From Rhabdophis nuchalis (taxonomy: Eukaryota > Chordata > Lepidosauria > Squamata > Natricidae), in NCBI GenBank assembly GCA_039707465.1, contig CM077658.1, positions 17,459,074 through 17,523,073 on the forward strand: a DNA stretch of 64,000 nucleotides. Reading direction: 5' to 3'. The notes beneath the pieces were generated by a model. The model ran no database searches. It saw only the letters and a program-made list of their open reading frames with translations, and was not told where the DNA came from. Positions 22,497-33,197 of the stretch are shown here, one piece after another. Every line of letters starts with the position of its first letter. The first letter of the stretch is position 1. Made by a program: the position numbers and the translations under genes.

Positions 22497-22968
22497 CAGT
22501 GGTGGCGAACCGTTTTGTAAAGGTGTGCCGAAATCGTGTCTGTGCGCCCACACCCACAAACCAATGTGCCCTGCCCACCTGCGCAGGCATGTATAACTCC
22601 CACACATGCACATGCAACCCTCCCCATGTGTGTATGTGTGACCCCCCTGCCCTGTGGGGGGGGAACCTTTTGCCCTTCCCAGGCTCCGAAGGCTTTACTG
22701 AAGTCTGGGGAGGCTGAAAATGACTCAGCCCTCAGAGGCCCAACAGAAGATGGAAATGGATCATTTCCAAATTTCCAGTTGGCCTGTTGGGCCCATTTTT
22801 CGCCCTCCCCAGGCTCCAGAGGGTTTCCTGAAGCCCAGGGAGGGTGAAAACGGCCTCCCCCAGCCCTCCGGAAGGCTGAAATCAGCTAAGGAGCTGACGG
22901 CTTGCATGCCAGCAAATATGGCTCCGCGTGCCACCTGTGGCATGTGTGCCATAGGTTTGCCATCACAA
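22497..22968. mobile_element. non-autonomous hAT-like element, 472 bp
   Basis: Starts CAGTGGTGGCGAACC and ends GGTTTGCCATCACAA (decayed inverted repeat). Flanks ccctacat (22489-22496) and ccctagat (22969-22976) match at 7 of 8, with TA central. GC-rich interior without transposase. Confidence 0.8.
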
Positions 22969-22976
22969 CCCTAGAT

Positions 22977-23754
22977 GATCTTCCAAAGGGAGGGGAAGAA
23001 GAGCATTTGGGAGGGGGGTCGTGGGGTGGAGGGAAGGGTCTGCATTATACCCATAAAACAATTTGTCCATTGGACCTGCCGGATCAGCATACATTACGCC
23101 GTGAAGAAAATGATTAAAGCAAGTTAGCATTTCGTCAGGCAAAGTAATTATGTTATGATGCATTTCATCCACAGAGATACTTCTCTTGGCGCATGCATTC
23201 ATCTTGTTGACAGAATGTCTATACGTGCTGCATGGAAGTGCATTTTATGGAGTTGATGCAATTCATTCCGTCTTCAAGAGACTCTTGAACTTCAGCTGGT
23301 GGTGTGTGGTGTGTTTTGTTTTTTGTTTTGTCAGCGGGATGGTTTTGTCACCGTGACATAAAATTAAATTTGTCTGCAGGATCAGCGGTCAAAATGTGTC
23401 AGGACAACAGACTGCAGGAGCAAATTAAAAAGACATTCAACATTGGTTCACAAGCACCTTGTTTAATCCTACTTGGAGAATACACTGTCGTGCCACTCGG
23501 TTTGCTGATGACACTAGTTCATGATTTACTCATGTTGAGTAAGGTACAATCGTTTGAATTCCCACTTCGTACAACACCACAAACCATGATTTTTGCCTAG
23601 AGTCACTTCAAGAGAGAGGAGCAGCATATACATTTGGTAAATAAAGTTTCGAACTATAATTCAAGGGCAACTTCTTGGAAGCTGCATAGGTAAGTGAAGC
23701 TGGGTTGTTGTTTTTTAAATGTGAGGGATTAGAGCCAAAAGTGGGTGGGGACAT
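22977..23754. other. unique block, possible conserved non-coding DNA
   Basis: 22977-23290 is complex non-repeat DNA (aaagtaattatgttatgatgc, tgcatggaagtgcatttt). The 98-aa frame at 23304-23600 (+) has no recognised domain. Confidence 0.4.
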
Positions 23755-24011
23755 CTATTTTCTTTCTTGTTTCTTCTTTTCTTTTCCTTCCAATATATCT
23801 CTTTTTCTCGGTAACTTTCTTTTTCATTCCCTCTTCTCTCTCTCCTTCTCTCTTTCTCCTTGTGTCTCTCTCTTTCCTTCTCCCTCTTTCACTTTTCTTC
23901 TCTCTTTCCCTCTCCATCTCTCCTTCTCTCTCCCTCTTCCTCCCTCTTTCTTTCCCTCTCTTTCTCTCTCCCTTTACATCACACACTCTCTATTTCTCTC
24001 TCTTTCTCCTA
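23755..24011. repeat. polypyrimidine tract
   Basis: About 255 bases almost entirely C and T on the plus strand, irregular rather than a pure microsatellite. Creates low-complexity frames on both strands that are not genes. Confidence 0.9.
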
Positions 24012-24022
24012 AGTAGCATATT

Positions 24023-24535
24023 GTAAGGGATTGAATGAAGTTAGCACCCACCCCTCTACTAGGAAAATGACATATTTTAGGAATGATTGAAAGGGTAGAA
24101 TATTTTCCCCCTAAAAGGGAGGCAGGAACTCATCCACCCCACCTTTGTCAATGGACCATTAAGGCCTGAGCCAGTGTATTTTACATAACAAAGCTCTACC
24201 TCCTTCAGGAGGACCCATCTGGCAAATAGAAACTCACCACATGGCACCTGGGAAGATTACATGAGCCAGCAGCTCAAAGAAGCTTGGGTCTCAGGACAGC
24301 CTACAAAGTTAGCTAAGACCCCACCCCCCACCCCCCACCCCCTGGGAGTCTGACCACCAATCAGATATTACACAGGAATGGGAAGCTCTGGGGTGGGGCT
24401 CAGAGAGGGCCTAAAACCAGGAACTCAAGCCGTGTGATCCTGTCCACCATTAAACCATCTTTCCAAGTAGCCTCCATGTTTCCAATGTCTTTTTCCCCAC
24501 TTGGAACGGAACCCAGATGGACATTTCTTCCAACA
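24023..24535 (+). mobile_element. possible solo LTR of another family
   Basis: Begins TGTAAGGGATT, contains a CCAAT box (accaatcag, 24357-24365), a C-rich run (24322-24345) and a late attaaa (24451 region), and could end CCAACA near 24535. This resembles a retroviral LTR layout. No matching target duplication is evident and no second copy is in the window. Confidence 0.3.
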
Positions 24536-25289
24536 GGATCTTCATAAGAGGCGAAATTGGTCATTTGCCAGAAAGTTTTTAAAGCTGAACTGAAAAGTTC
24601 AAAATTGTGTTCCCTTGTTTCCAACAGAATCTAAGGAATGTTCCTTGGAGATCTTCCACGTCTGGATTTCTGACATAGGATGGGAGGTCAGATTAGGTGG
24701 TCTATTAAGCCCTCCCCTGCTCAACCTTAAACCATTCAAAACAGCCCTTGGGAAAGATATTTACAAGCCATTCGTGCAATTTTAGGTTTGTTCTTCCTTT
24801 TCTTCACTTGGTTGGTTTCAAATATTTCCCTATAATTAACTTTGTCACAGACCTTCAATAATATGAATTACGTCCTTAACTAATAAATAAAATAAGCATG
24901 AACATCCAAAGGTGATGAAAACTAAGTATTTAAGTGCTACGGAAAGACCTAAATTGTTTGATCTTATGGGATGATGAATACTTTATTTTATTCTTTTTAA
25001 AATGATATTAAGTGCTCCCTGACAGCCCCCATACTGAGAGTTTTGGGTGTCTTCTCTGTAATTTAGTAAACTAGAAGTGAGAAAAATATTTTCCACTTTC
25101 GTGAATTTTAAAGATCTGAATGGATTAGCAGAGGGCTTTAAAGCTATTTGCTTTTACTGCGTGCCTACAATGTAGCTATTAAATATGAAAAGCAGTTGGA
25201 ACAAGAGAGCTGGGAATTCTAATTCAGTCTCACAAACTAGATGAAATATACACAGATTCGATGCAGGCTTTTTGAGTTAAGCAGCAAAA
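24536..25289. other. unique AT-rich block
   Basis: No recognised element or coding frame. Confidence 0.5.
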
Positions 25290-25392
25290 TCTCTCTCTCA
25301 CTCTCTCTCTCCCACCCTCTTTCTGTCTCTGTCTGTCTGTGTCTGTCTCTCTCTCTCTGTGTCTCTCTGTCTGTCTCTCTCACTCTCTTTCC
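25290..25392. repeat. (TC)n/(TCTG)n microsatellite
   Basis: Imperfect tract of ctctct and gtctgtct units. Confidence 0.95.
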
Positions 25393-25639
25393 TTGAACGC
25401 ACAAATAAGTTATGTTTATTTTGTCTTCTGTTTCATTTTTTCTTTCCACCTCCCGAATCCTCCCCATTCGGTTTATGCATTTTGCAAAATGCATAGGGTC
25501 ATAAATTCATGGGGATCATAAAGTTGGGAAAGGCCCTTTCAATTTAAAATCCTGCTCAGTTCAAGAATTCAAATTATAACATTTGCAACAGATAGCTGCC
25601 TCCCCCGAATCAACACACGTTCCTTTGTAAACGGAAGGC

Positions 25640-26395
25640 TGTTGTGGCCTGCCGGCGGCCAGCACAGTCAGATAGTGAGGAGGTTAGGAAGCAACATGGG
25701 CCAGTCCTAGAAGCTAGGAAGGGCTCGGACGAGGGCTCTGCATCGGAGGCAGAGAGGGGGCCAAGGCTATCTGGCAGTTCTCAGCCTTTGGAGCTAGACA
25801 GCAGTGAGGCAGAGGAACAGCTGGAGCCTGTTCCCAGTGTGTGAATGTGCAGAGCTTCCAGAAGAAAAGAACAGCTCAGAAATCAGGGTCGACATGACAG
25901 TAAAGCCACAGGTGGATGGTGAATGGTAAATTTGTGTATTTTGTATTACTTTTGTATGTTGTTTTAAATTCCTGTGCACCGCCCTGGGTCCTTTTGGAGA
26001 AGGGTGGGATACAAATTGAATAAAATAAATAAATAAAATAAATAAATGACCCCTCCCATAGGAAATAAAGAGGAGTGAAAGGAAATTTCCTGCTTTTGCA
26101 GGAAATAATTCATTTGTTCATTTGTTAGTTGATTTCAGGAGTGTGAAGATCTGTCCATGAATCTCAGAGACTCGGTGCCAAGTCTTTCCTTGCACAGCAC
26201 TGCGTTTGAAAAATATATTTACATGGTAGTTTTCCAAGCTAGATAAGGTCTGTGGTCATATATTCACCTCCGAAAGACTGTTTGCCAGGCCTTTGCTGAG
26301 TGTGAAAGAGAAGAATTAACATTCGTTTAATAAAAGGGGCTTTGTCGGGACCAGGAATCTGCTTCGTGCTTTCTGGGGAAACCTAGGTCAGAACA
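25640..26395 (+). mobile_element. solo LTR (family L1TG, copy 3) with a CR1 stub inside
   Basis: Runs from TGTTGTGGCC to GGTCAGAACA. Flanks aaggc (25635-25639) and aagac (26396-26400) agree at 4 of 5, fitting a 5-bp target duplication. Without the inserted CR1 stub it is about 630 bp. It contains 'ggaaataaagagg' as promoter-like TATA region and 'tttaataaaagg' (26326 region), a possible polyadenylation signal. No internal gag/pol or second LTR is present. The family may be Ty3/gypsy-like or retroviral; sequence alone does not decide. Confidence 0.75.
25925..26046 (+). mobile_element. CR1 3' end inserted in the LTR
   Basis: CR1 3' UTR in sense ('caccgccctgggtccttttggagaagggtggg', given in two parts in the sequence) with an (AAAT)n tail at 26020-26047. 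It interrupts LTR homology exactly between 'ggatggtgaatgg' and 'cccctcccatagg', which are contiguous in the copy at 30713-31259. Confidence 0.85.
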
Positions 26396-26446
26396 AAGAC
26401 ATTGGTTTAGGAGCTTAACCTTTGTGGGAAACACATATTCATACAG

Positions 26447-26570
26447 TTGTTGTTGTTGTTGTTAGTTGTGAAGTCGTGTCCGACCCATCGCGATTCCATG
26501 GACAATGTTCCTCCAAGCCCTCCATACAGTAATTCCCACCAATAAGTCCACTTCATTCTGTGGTGCATGA
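26447..26570. mobile_element. (GTT)n plus BovB-related fragment
   Basis: After (GTT)n at 26447-26462 comes 'gaagtcgtgtccgacccatcgcg' and 'ccatggacaatg', a phrase typical of BovB-derived and BovB-tailed repeats (given here in two parts). Confidence 0.5.
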
Positions 26571-27084
26571 AGGCTGGTGGCTGATGGGCAGAATTGTGTG
26601 AAATAAGATAATGGAGATTAAGGTGTTCTTGATGAGCAGGAACATCAGGTTTCTATAGACCTCGGCAACAGCTCAATTGGCTATGTAAACATGAGATTTC
26701 TGACTAAGGTCAGCCTTTGTAACCGACCGTTTTAATGAAAACTCATCTTAACAGCAGAGTCATTAGTTTTATCGGATGCTCTGACCATCTGGTTGACGGA
26801 GGGTTTGTGTAAGTAGGACCATATGCTCCTTGTTACTCTGTCGTTGGAGCAATTAGGACAAAAGGTAGACCACATAGCGTGGCTCAGCCACAGCCGAGAC
26901 ATAACCTCCGCCTCCAATCGATTAGGAGAGCGTCCTGGTATCAGACACATCCCAGGAATCAAATTCCTGCTCATATGGACAGGTTCGGAATTCATCTGAA
27001 GCAAGACTTACCTGGGTCTAAAAAGCTTTGGGAAGAGCTAAGGGTGGAGTAGGCATGTCTTATACTCCACTGAACATATGCACC
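26571..27084. other. unique block, possible conserved non-coding DNA
   Basis: Complex sequence without repeats (aataagataatggagattaa, ctatgtaaacatgag, ttttaatgaaaactcatc). A forkhead-like tgtaaac is present at 26684. Function unknown. Confidence 0.4.
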
Positions 27085-27496
27085 CAAGGGTGGGCTTCAA
27101 AAAGTTTAGCAAGGGGTTCTCTGCCTGGTTGCTGAATGGGCGTGGCCATGGTGGGCGTGGCATGGTCAGCCTCCTGCACCATGGTGGGAGGAGGGGTGTT
27201 TTTGCCCACCCTGAGCTCCAGAGGTTTTCCTTGAGCTTCTGGGAGGACAAAAATCTCCTCCCCAGGCTCAGGAGGCCCTTCCCGAACTTTCGATAGGTCT
27301 GTTTTTCACCCTCCCCAAATCTCCATGTGTGCCCGGCACTTACCTGCATCCAAAACAGGCCGCGTGGAGACTCCTGCGAGAGGCGGGGTGGGGTTGGCAG
27401 GGCCAGCCGGGGTGGTATTTGGAAGTTCTCTGAACTGGCCATAATGTTAGCTATGGGTTCTCCCGAACCACGGTTAACCCATAGCAGCCCGGCCTG
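27085..27496. mobile_element. non-autonomous hAT-like element
   Basis: Starts CAAGGGTGGGCTTCAAAA; the right end is decayed (gcagcccggcctg). Shares 'ggttgctgaatgggcgtggc' with 1457-1833 and 40150-40393. No clear target duplication, so the ends are approximate. Confidence 0.6.
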
Positions 27497-27516
27497 GTTC
27501 CTACAGATTGCTAAGA

Positions 27517-27589
27517 CAGGGTGTCCAATCTTGTCAACTTTGAAACATGTGTCCACGGGTCTCAAAGTTGCCAAGGTTGGACACCCCTG
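27517..27589. mobile_element. 73-bp hAT-like MITE
   Basis: CAGGGTGTCCAATCTTGTCA at the left pairs with TGCCAAGGTTGGACACCCCTG at the right. Flanks tgctaaga (27509-27516) and tactaaga (27590-27597) match 7 of 8 with TA central. Confidence 0.85.
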
Positions 27590-27597
27590 TACTAAGA

Positions 27598-28225
27598 CAA
27601 TATGATGAGCTATAAACTATACATTTCAACCACAGTTTCTTACATGCCTTTAATCAGCGAGTGCATAGTAGTCTTCATAGCATGAATTTGCTCCCTGCTT
27701 TTTTAAAACATTGCTCTTGTCAAATTTAAATTTTCTTTTATCCTGAAAGGAACAATTACCACGAAGCCTGACACATTCAGAATAAAATCAGTTTGCACTA
27801 AAATAAAGTTACTCTTCTTTGTTCTGAACCAAAATTATCTGAAAACACCGAGTCTTCTCGGTGACTTCTGATAATAAAGGATTCCCCCCCCAAAACTATT
27901 AGCCTAACATTATTCATTAAAACTCCAAAGACAAAAAAGTGGATATTTTTTTTAAAAAAAAATAATAATAATGAAATTTATAAAGCGGGACCTTCCAAAA
28001 GTCTCAGGTAGAGATACATATTTAATTTCAAGCTTTTTTTACTGCAGAGAAAAAATACTTTGCCTTGGCAAGAAAAGAATGCAATTATGGATAGTAGGCA
28101 GAAGTTCAAATTGCAGGCAGAGTTTGCACTGTGTTTAATCCCCAGGTGTCTTATCCACCCTCAGAAAGGGTTGTTTTATCCCAAGGAAACGGTGTGACAA
28201 AAATAAGCCTTATTCAAATTGTGTT
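27598..28225. other. unique AT-rich block
   Basis: No recognised element; poly(C) and poly(A) runs at 27884-27892 and 27944-27961. Confidence 0.5.
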
Positions 28226-28233
28226 CCTTATGC

Positions 28234-28368
28234 CAGGGGTCCCCAACCTTTGCAACTTTAAGTCTGAAGGACTTCAGTTCCCAAACTTCTCCAGCCAGCT
28301 TTGCTGGCTGGAGAATTCTGGGAGCTGAAGTCCTTCAGACTTAAAGTTGCAAAGATTGGGGACCCCTG
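28234..28368. mobile_element. 135-bp palindromic hAT-like MITE
   Basis: CAGGGGTCCCCAACCTTTGC pairs with GCAAAGATTGGGGACCCCTG; the arms continue to a central 'agccagctttgctggct'. Perfect 8-bp duplication ccttatgc (28226-28233 and 28369-28376), TA central. Confidence 0.95.
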
Positions 28369-28882
28369 CCTTATGCAACCGCTCGTCTAGCTTTTCCTAA
28401 TCAGCCTATTAAGTATTTGAAACATGTATTTAGCCCCCGTTTCCTTCCCTACCTTTCTGTTTCTCTCCCTCCTGCATTTTCCTCCTTTCAAGAAAGAGAA
28501 GAAAATGTGCTGGAGAATTTTTTTTTTTCCCCTGACATGAAAGGGAATTCCCAGAAGTGGCGAATTTATTTGTTAAATTTATACACCGCCAATCTGAGGG
28601 CCAATGGCATCCGGCCCTCTCAGTTCCTGCCACATAGAAGGGGAAGAAATGGAGGTGGTGACCGATTTTATTTTCCTGGGCTCCAAGATCACCGCAGATG
28701 GGGACTGCAGCCAAGAAATTAAAAGACGCTTGCTACTGGGGAGGAAAGCGATGGCAAATCTAGACAGCAGACTAAAAAGCAGAGACTTCATCCCGCCAAC
28801 GAATGTACATATAGTCAAGGCGATGGTTTTCCCACTTGCAATGGATGGCTGTGAAAGTTGGACCATAAGGAAGGCTGAGCGC

Positions 28883-29058
28883 CAGTGGTGGGTTTCAAAT
28901 TTTTTAGAACCTACTCTGTAGGTGTGACCTATTTTGTGGGCGTGGCTTGGTAGTCATGTGACAGGGTGGGAGTGGCCACCTTTTAAAATGTGGTGAAACT
29001 CATTTAACAAAGCTCTTGCTTAGCAACCAACATTTTGGACTCAATTGTGATGATAAAT

Positions 29059-29116
<58 letters not shown>

Positions 29117-29322
29117 TGTCTGTCTGTCTTTCTTTCTTTCCTTCCTTCCTTCCTTTCTTCCTTTCATTTCTTCCTTCCTTTCCTTTCCTTCCCGTTGGGT
29201 CACTGGCAGCGGCAGGCCAGATTTACTTCCAGGTACGCCGGTGGAACCCCCTCTCACCGGTTCTCTAAATTTCACCAACCGGCTCTCGCGAGTAGATGCG
29301 AGCCTGCAGAAACCCACCACTG
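28883..29322. mobile_element. 440-bp hAT-like element inside BovB
   Basis: CAGTGGTGGGTTTCAAAT at the left and AGAAACCCACCACTG at the right. Perfect 8-bp duplication ctgagcgc (28875-28882 and 29323-29330). Interior contains part of the pogo/Tigger-like family (cttgcttagcaacc, 29010-29045) and a pyrimidine microsatellite. Confidence 0.93.
29060..29190. repeat. (CTTT)n/(CCTT)n microsatellite
   Basis: (CTTT)13-14 at 29060-29114, then ctgt units and mixed cttt/cctt units. Long Phe/Leu/Ser frames here are artefacts. Confidence 0.95.
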
Positions 29323-29522
29323 CTGAGCGCCAAAGAATTAAGGCCTTTGAACTCTGGTGTTGGAGAAGACTCCTACGAGTCCCTTGGACTGCAAGGTGAT
29401 CCAACTGATCAGTCTTGAGCAGATCCACCATGACTGCTCTTTAGAAGGCCGGATCCTGAAGAGGAAACTCAAAGACTTTGGCCACCTAAGGAGAAGGAAG
29501 GACTCCCTCAAGAAGAGCCTAA

Positions 29523-29915
29523 TACTTCCTTACTAAACCAAATTAGAGGCCATCTTTGAGAGCAGAGTAAATCTATGGCGCCACGCTTAATGCTGCCATA
29601 TGCATTGGAGGAAAGCACATTAAACGGGCTGTCTCGGCATGCCCTTGAGTCAAGATTTAGATGGGATTTGTGAGCGATAAGGTTTTCATGCACATAAATA
29701 AGGGGATGGAGATAATCTGCTCACCAATATTCCACCTGAGAAAAATTATGGGTCAAGTAATTCACGACTGATCTCTTTCAAAAAGCCACTTTTAAAACTG
29801 GCAAATGGGGAAATGGGAAACAACAGCCCAAATACAATCTCACTGCTCTACAGCTTTAATTCATATCCTGTATTTGTGTGTGTGAGAGAGGCAAAGAGAG
29901 AGAGGGAGGGAGGGA

Positions 29916-29917
<2 letters not shown>
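29523..29917. other. unique block, possible conserved non-coding DNA
   Basis: 29530-29790 is complex, repeat-free sequence (taatgctgccatatgcattgg, cataaataagggg). Candidate only. Purine-rich run begins at 29884. Confidence 0.4.

Positions 29918-29972
<55 letters not shown>
29918..29972. repeat. (GA)n microsatellite
   Basis: Uninterrupted GA over more than 50 bases. Confidence 0.97.
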
Positions 29973-29975
<3 letters not shown>

Positions 29976-30707
29976 ATGCACATCTGTTTAATCCTCCTTT
30001 GCAAATTACCTATTATACAAGATAATGGGAGAGAAGTCAAAATCATGTTTTGGCGGAATCAAATTATTGCTAATAATTATATACATGGAAACTCCCCACA
30101 AAAACTTTCCATTGGTACATGGAATATCCCCTGTACAAATACTTTGCTGGGTGTTAACATTTAACAAGGGATTCCATGAGCAGGTGTTACTGAAGCCAGG
30201 GAAAATAATTAAATTAAATGTGGGGTGCTGGGGATTTGTTCTCTTTCACGCCAATTTCCTTGGCCCAGCCCTCCTATGATAAGGTACGAAAGGGCTTGTC
30301 GTTTCTTTGATACAATCTCTTACAGAAGACCCTCTAATAAGCAAGTCACAGAGGAAGGTAGAGAAGGATAAATGTCCATATTTATTTTGCTGAGTGCCTT
30401 ATTTTTCCACCTTAACGGCAGTCATTTGTGCATTCATCTGTGCTTTTACTTTTTCCTACATGTAAAAATTTGCATGCACTTTCATCACCTACCATAAGTA
30501 TTCTGTACTACCAATTTTGCTCTCTGCAAATTTTTGCATTTTTTCCCTCCTAGCGTAGAGTTTTTTGGTGCTGTTTTCCTTTGCATGCATACATTTTTTT
30601 CCCCACACTGCTTGTTTTGCTTTTGAGTTGAGAGCTACCTTGTTGGGCCACAAAGGTTACAGACGTTGGCAGAATAATCTCCTCTGAAACTGTTTCAATT
30701 GATTTAC
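29973..30707. other. unique block
   Basis: Nothing recognised. Confidence 0.5.
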
Positions 30708-30712
30708 CAAAC

Positions 30713-31259
30713 TGTTGTGGCTTACCAACGGTCAGCTGAACTGGAAGCAGAGTCGAACAGTGAAGAGGTTGGGGAGGAACATGGACCTGTCTTGGAGGCT
30801 GGGGAAGGCTCGGACGAGGGCTCTGTGTCAGAGGCAGAGATGGGGCAGAGGCCACCTGGAAGTGATCAGGTGCCTACGGAGTTAGACCGCAGTGAGGCAG
30901 AGGAACAGCTGGAGCCTGTTCCCAGTGTGCACATGCGCAGAGCTGCCAGAAGAAAAGAACAGCTGAGAAATCAGGGTCGACTTGGGAGTAAAGTCACAGG
31001 TGGAAGGTGAATGGCCCCTCCCATAGGGAATAAAAGAGGAGCGAAAGGGGAGTGGGCTTTTGCAGGAAACAATTTGTTTGTTCGGTCATTTCAGGAGTAT
31101 GAAGATCTGTCCGTGAATCTCAGAGACTCTGTGCCAAATCTTTCCTTGCACTGCACTGAGTTTGGAAAATATTTACGTTGCAGCTTTCCAAGCTAGATAA
31201 GGTCTGTGATCATAAATTCACATTCAAAAGTGCTTTTTGGGGAAGCCTCGGTCAGAATA
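30713..31259 (+). mobile_element. solo LTR (family L1TG, copy 4) with perfect duplication
   Basis: From TGTTGTGGCTT to GGTCAGAATA, the terminal CA having changed to TA. Perfect 5-bp target duplication caaac (30708-30712 and 31260-31264). Carries 'gggaataaaagagg' (about 31026-31039) as promoter-like TATA region, but lacks about 80 bases near the 3' end that copy 3 has (including its aataaaa). A frame open from 30699 to 31010 overlaps its first 300 bases and encodes an acidic then basic peptide: SEEVGEEHGPVLE, EGSDEGS, SEAEEQLEPVPSV, then RRAARRKEQLRNQGRL. Confidence 0.85.
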
Positions 31260-31780
31260 CAAACTGTAGTTACAGGCTCATTTTCTTCCCTACTCACCTA
31301 TTGTGGACAACAGATTCAAATCACGGAAAAGATGGACTCATTCACCCATCAGGAGAGCACCTTCTCAGTTCTAGAGCAAGAGAAAGAAAGAGATGGGGTG
31401 TGGGTGGGGTGGGTAAAGATGATTTCAGAGCAACCTTTCTTCATTTCTTCTCCTGACATCATCCCATGGGGCATGCCATGACCCATGCTCTCATTAGAAC
31501 ATTCTGCATATAAAAGATTTGCAGAACAGGTTCATTATATTCAGAATAGAGCAAGAAGCTATGTTCAAAAGGAGAGATATTAATGGCTAGGGAAGCAGGC
31601 AAACATTAATAGGATTACCAGCACATATTTTTCCGGACTAAAAACCACATTTTCATTTAGGCGCAAACAAAATTAAGCAGTGTCCTTGAAAGAAATGATA
31701 ACAAAGGGATGGAAGAGCGAAATGAAAGTCAAATGTTTTTGCATAGCCCACTCAAATACATCTTCTCTTTGTATCTCTAC

Positions 31781-31818
<38 letters not shown>

Positions 31819-31820
31819 GT
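31781..31820. repeat. (GT)n microsatellite
   Basis: Forty bases of GT with one GC variant. Confidence 0.97.
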
Positions 31821-32039
31821 ATTTTCTAATTCAGTCAATTGAATTATGCAGAGTGTTGTTTGTAGCTGAGGAAAAGCAGGGGAGCAACTCTTCAAAGATC
31901 CTTAAACAGTGTACAAAATAAAAATTATGCATCGTAATGCAGTCGTGCTGAGGTCTTTTCAGTGCGTGGTCCATAGCCCTGCGATCTGCTTCGAAAGACG
32001 TGTAAGCACTGCCAAACAGCTGCATCCCTTCTCCAACCC

Positions 32040-32042
<3 letters not shown>

Positions 32043-32070
<28 letters not shown>

Positions 32071-32071
32071 A
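32043..32071. repeat. (CA)n microsatellite
   Basis: Pure CA, complementary in sense to the GT tract 230 bases upstream. Confidence 0.97.
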
Positions 32072-32697
32072 ATACAAGCACATCCAAACACCAGCATACC
32101 CATAATTGCAATGTCCGTCATGGTATCTTTACAGAATGCCAAACACAAAAATCATATCGCCATTGATTTATTTTACTGATGCTCCGACAGAATTGCTGGA
32201 GCAGAGTGTCCCCTACTGGGGAAACAGACTTTGATTTCTTATCTCGGGTAATTTTTCGTCTTCTTCTTCTTCATTTTTTTTTAAAGTAATAGAGTGATAT
32301 TCTTTCAGGTTGCCTCTCGCCTGTCAATCAGAGGGCTCCTAGATCATGACTGCAACAGAAGAGGAGGAAAACAAAGCATTTTTACACTATAGGGAGAAAG
32401 AGAGCAAAGGAGAGAAGGAAAAAAATCTCTGAAAAGTACAGCTTTGTGGCCTCCTCAAGCATCTCTGATTTGATTAACAGCCCAATAGCCATCACTTGTA
32501 TAATCCACTGTAAGTGATCCTAAAATGCTTACGTTTCACATGCATGCTGCCTTTCTTTGGGAGGGAAAATCCTATTGAATCATTGGTCAAGGCTAACTGA
32601 AAAACCATCCAGTGTCAAATCTTCTTCATTATTCTCTCTCTCTCTCTCTTCCAACCCAGGTACAATATATTTCACCTCTGTTTTCTACGACAGTATA

Positions 32698-33197
32698 CAG
32701 TGGTACCTCGGTTCACGAACGCCTCTGTTCACGACCAATTCGGATTACGACCAAAAATTTCCCAAAAAATGTGCCCCGGTTCACGAACACCGTTTCGGTT
32801 CACGAACGGAAAAGTTCGTAAAAATACGCTCCGCTTCACGAACTCCGCCTCGCTTCACGAACTCCGCCCTCGCATCACGAACAGAAAAGTTCGTAAAAAT
32901 GCTCCGATTCATGAACCCCGCCTCGCTTCACGAACCGGAGCCGCGGACATTTTAAAAACAAGGTCAGAACGGATTAACCGGATTTACATTGAACCCTATG
33001 GGAAACTGTGCCTCTGTTCACGACCAATTCTGTTCGCGAACAGAGTCAGTTCAAGAATCACGACCAAAAAACAAGGTCGGAACGGATTAACCGGATTTAC
33101 ATTGAACCCTATGGGAAATTGTGCCTCGCTTCACAACCAATTCGGATCGCGAACAGAGTCAGTTCACGAATTAAGTTCGTGAACCGAGGTACCACTG
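32698..33197. mobile_element. 500-bp TA-flanked inverted-repeat element (Tigger/pogo-like MITE) with internal duplications
   Basis: CAGTGGTACCTCGGTTCACG at the left and CGTGAACCGAGGTACCACTG at the right form a perfect inverted repeat of at least 20 bp, continuing into gaac/gttc. TA lies immediately outside both ends (32696-32697; 33198-33199), the target of Tc1/mariner/pogo elements. TTCACGAAC or variants recur about ten times inside, and a block of about 113 bp beginning 'aacaaggtc(a/g)gaacgg' is duplicated (from 32957 and 33070). No transposase frame; apparent frames of up to 160 aa arise from the repeats. Confidence 0.9.

Larger units (their letters stand above)
28598..29522 (+). mobile_element. 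RTE-BovB LINE 3' portion split by a hAT element
   Basis: Left part (28598-28882) encodes DFIFLGSKITADGDCSQEIK, RRLLLGRKAMANLDSRLKSRD and DGCESWTIRKAER; the right part (29323-29522) encodes KAFELWCWRRLLRVPWTAR-type residues and then decays. Typical RTE-BovB region after the RT core; catalytic RT motifs are not included. The two parts join at 'gctgagcgcc'. Confidence 0.88.
31265..32697. other. unique block with dinucleotide repeats
   Basis: Apart from the (GT)n and (CA)n tracts listed separately and (TC)n at 32633-32649, no element is recognised. Confidence 0.5.

Noticed and set aside
23705..24026. Overlapping Phe/Ser/Leu-rich and Arg/Glu-rich frames
   Set aside because: Artefacts of the polypyrimidine tract on both strands.
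29016..29431. 127-143 aa frames on both strands
   Set aside because: They run through the (CTTT)n tract and the BovB/hAT junction.
32698..33197. CRISPR-like array
   Set aside because: Units are irregularly spaced, mostly parts of inverted repeats, and the context is a vertebrate genome.
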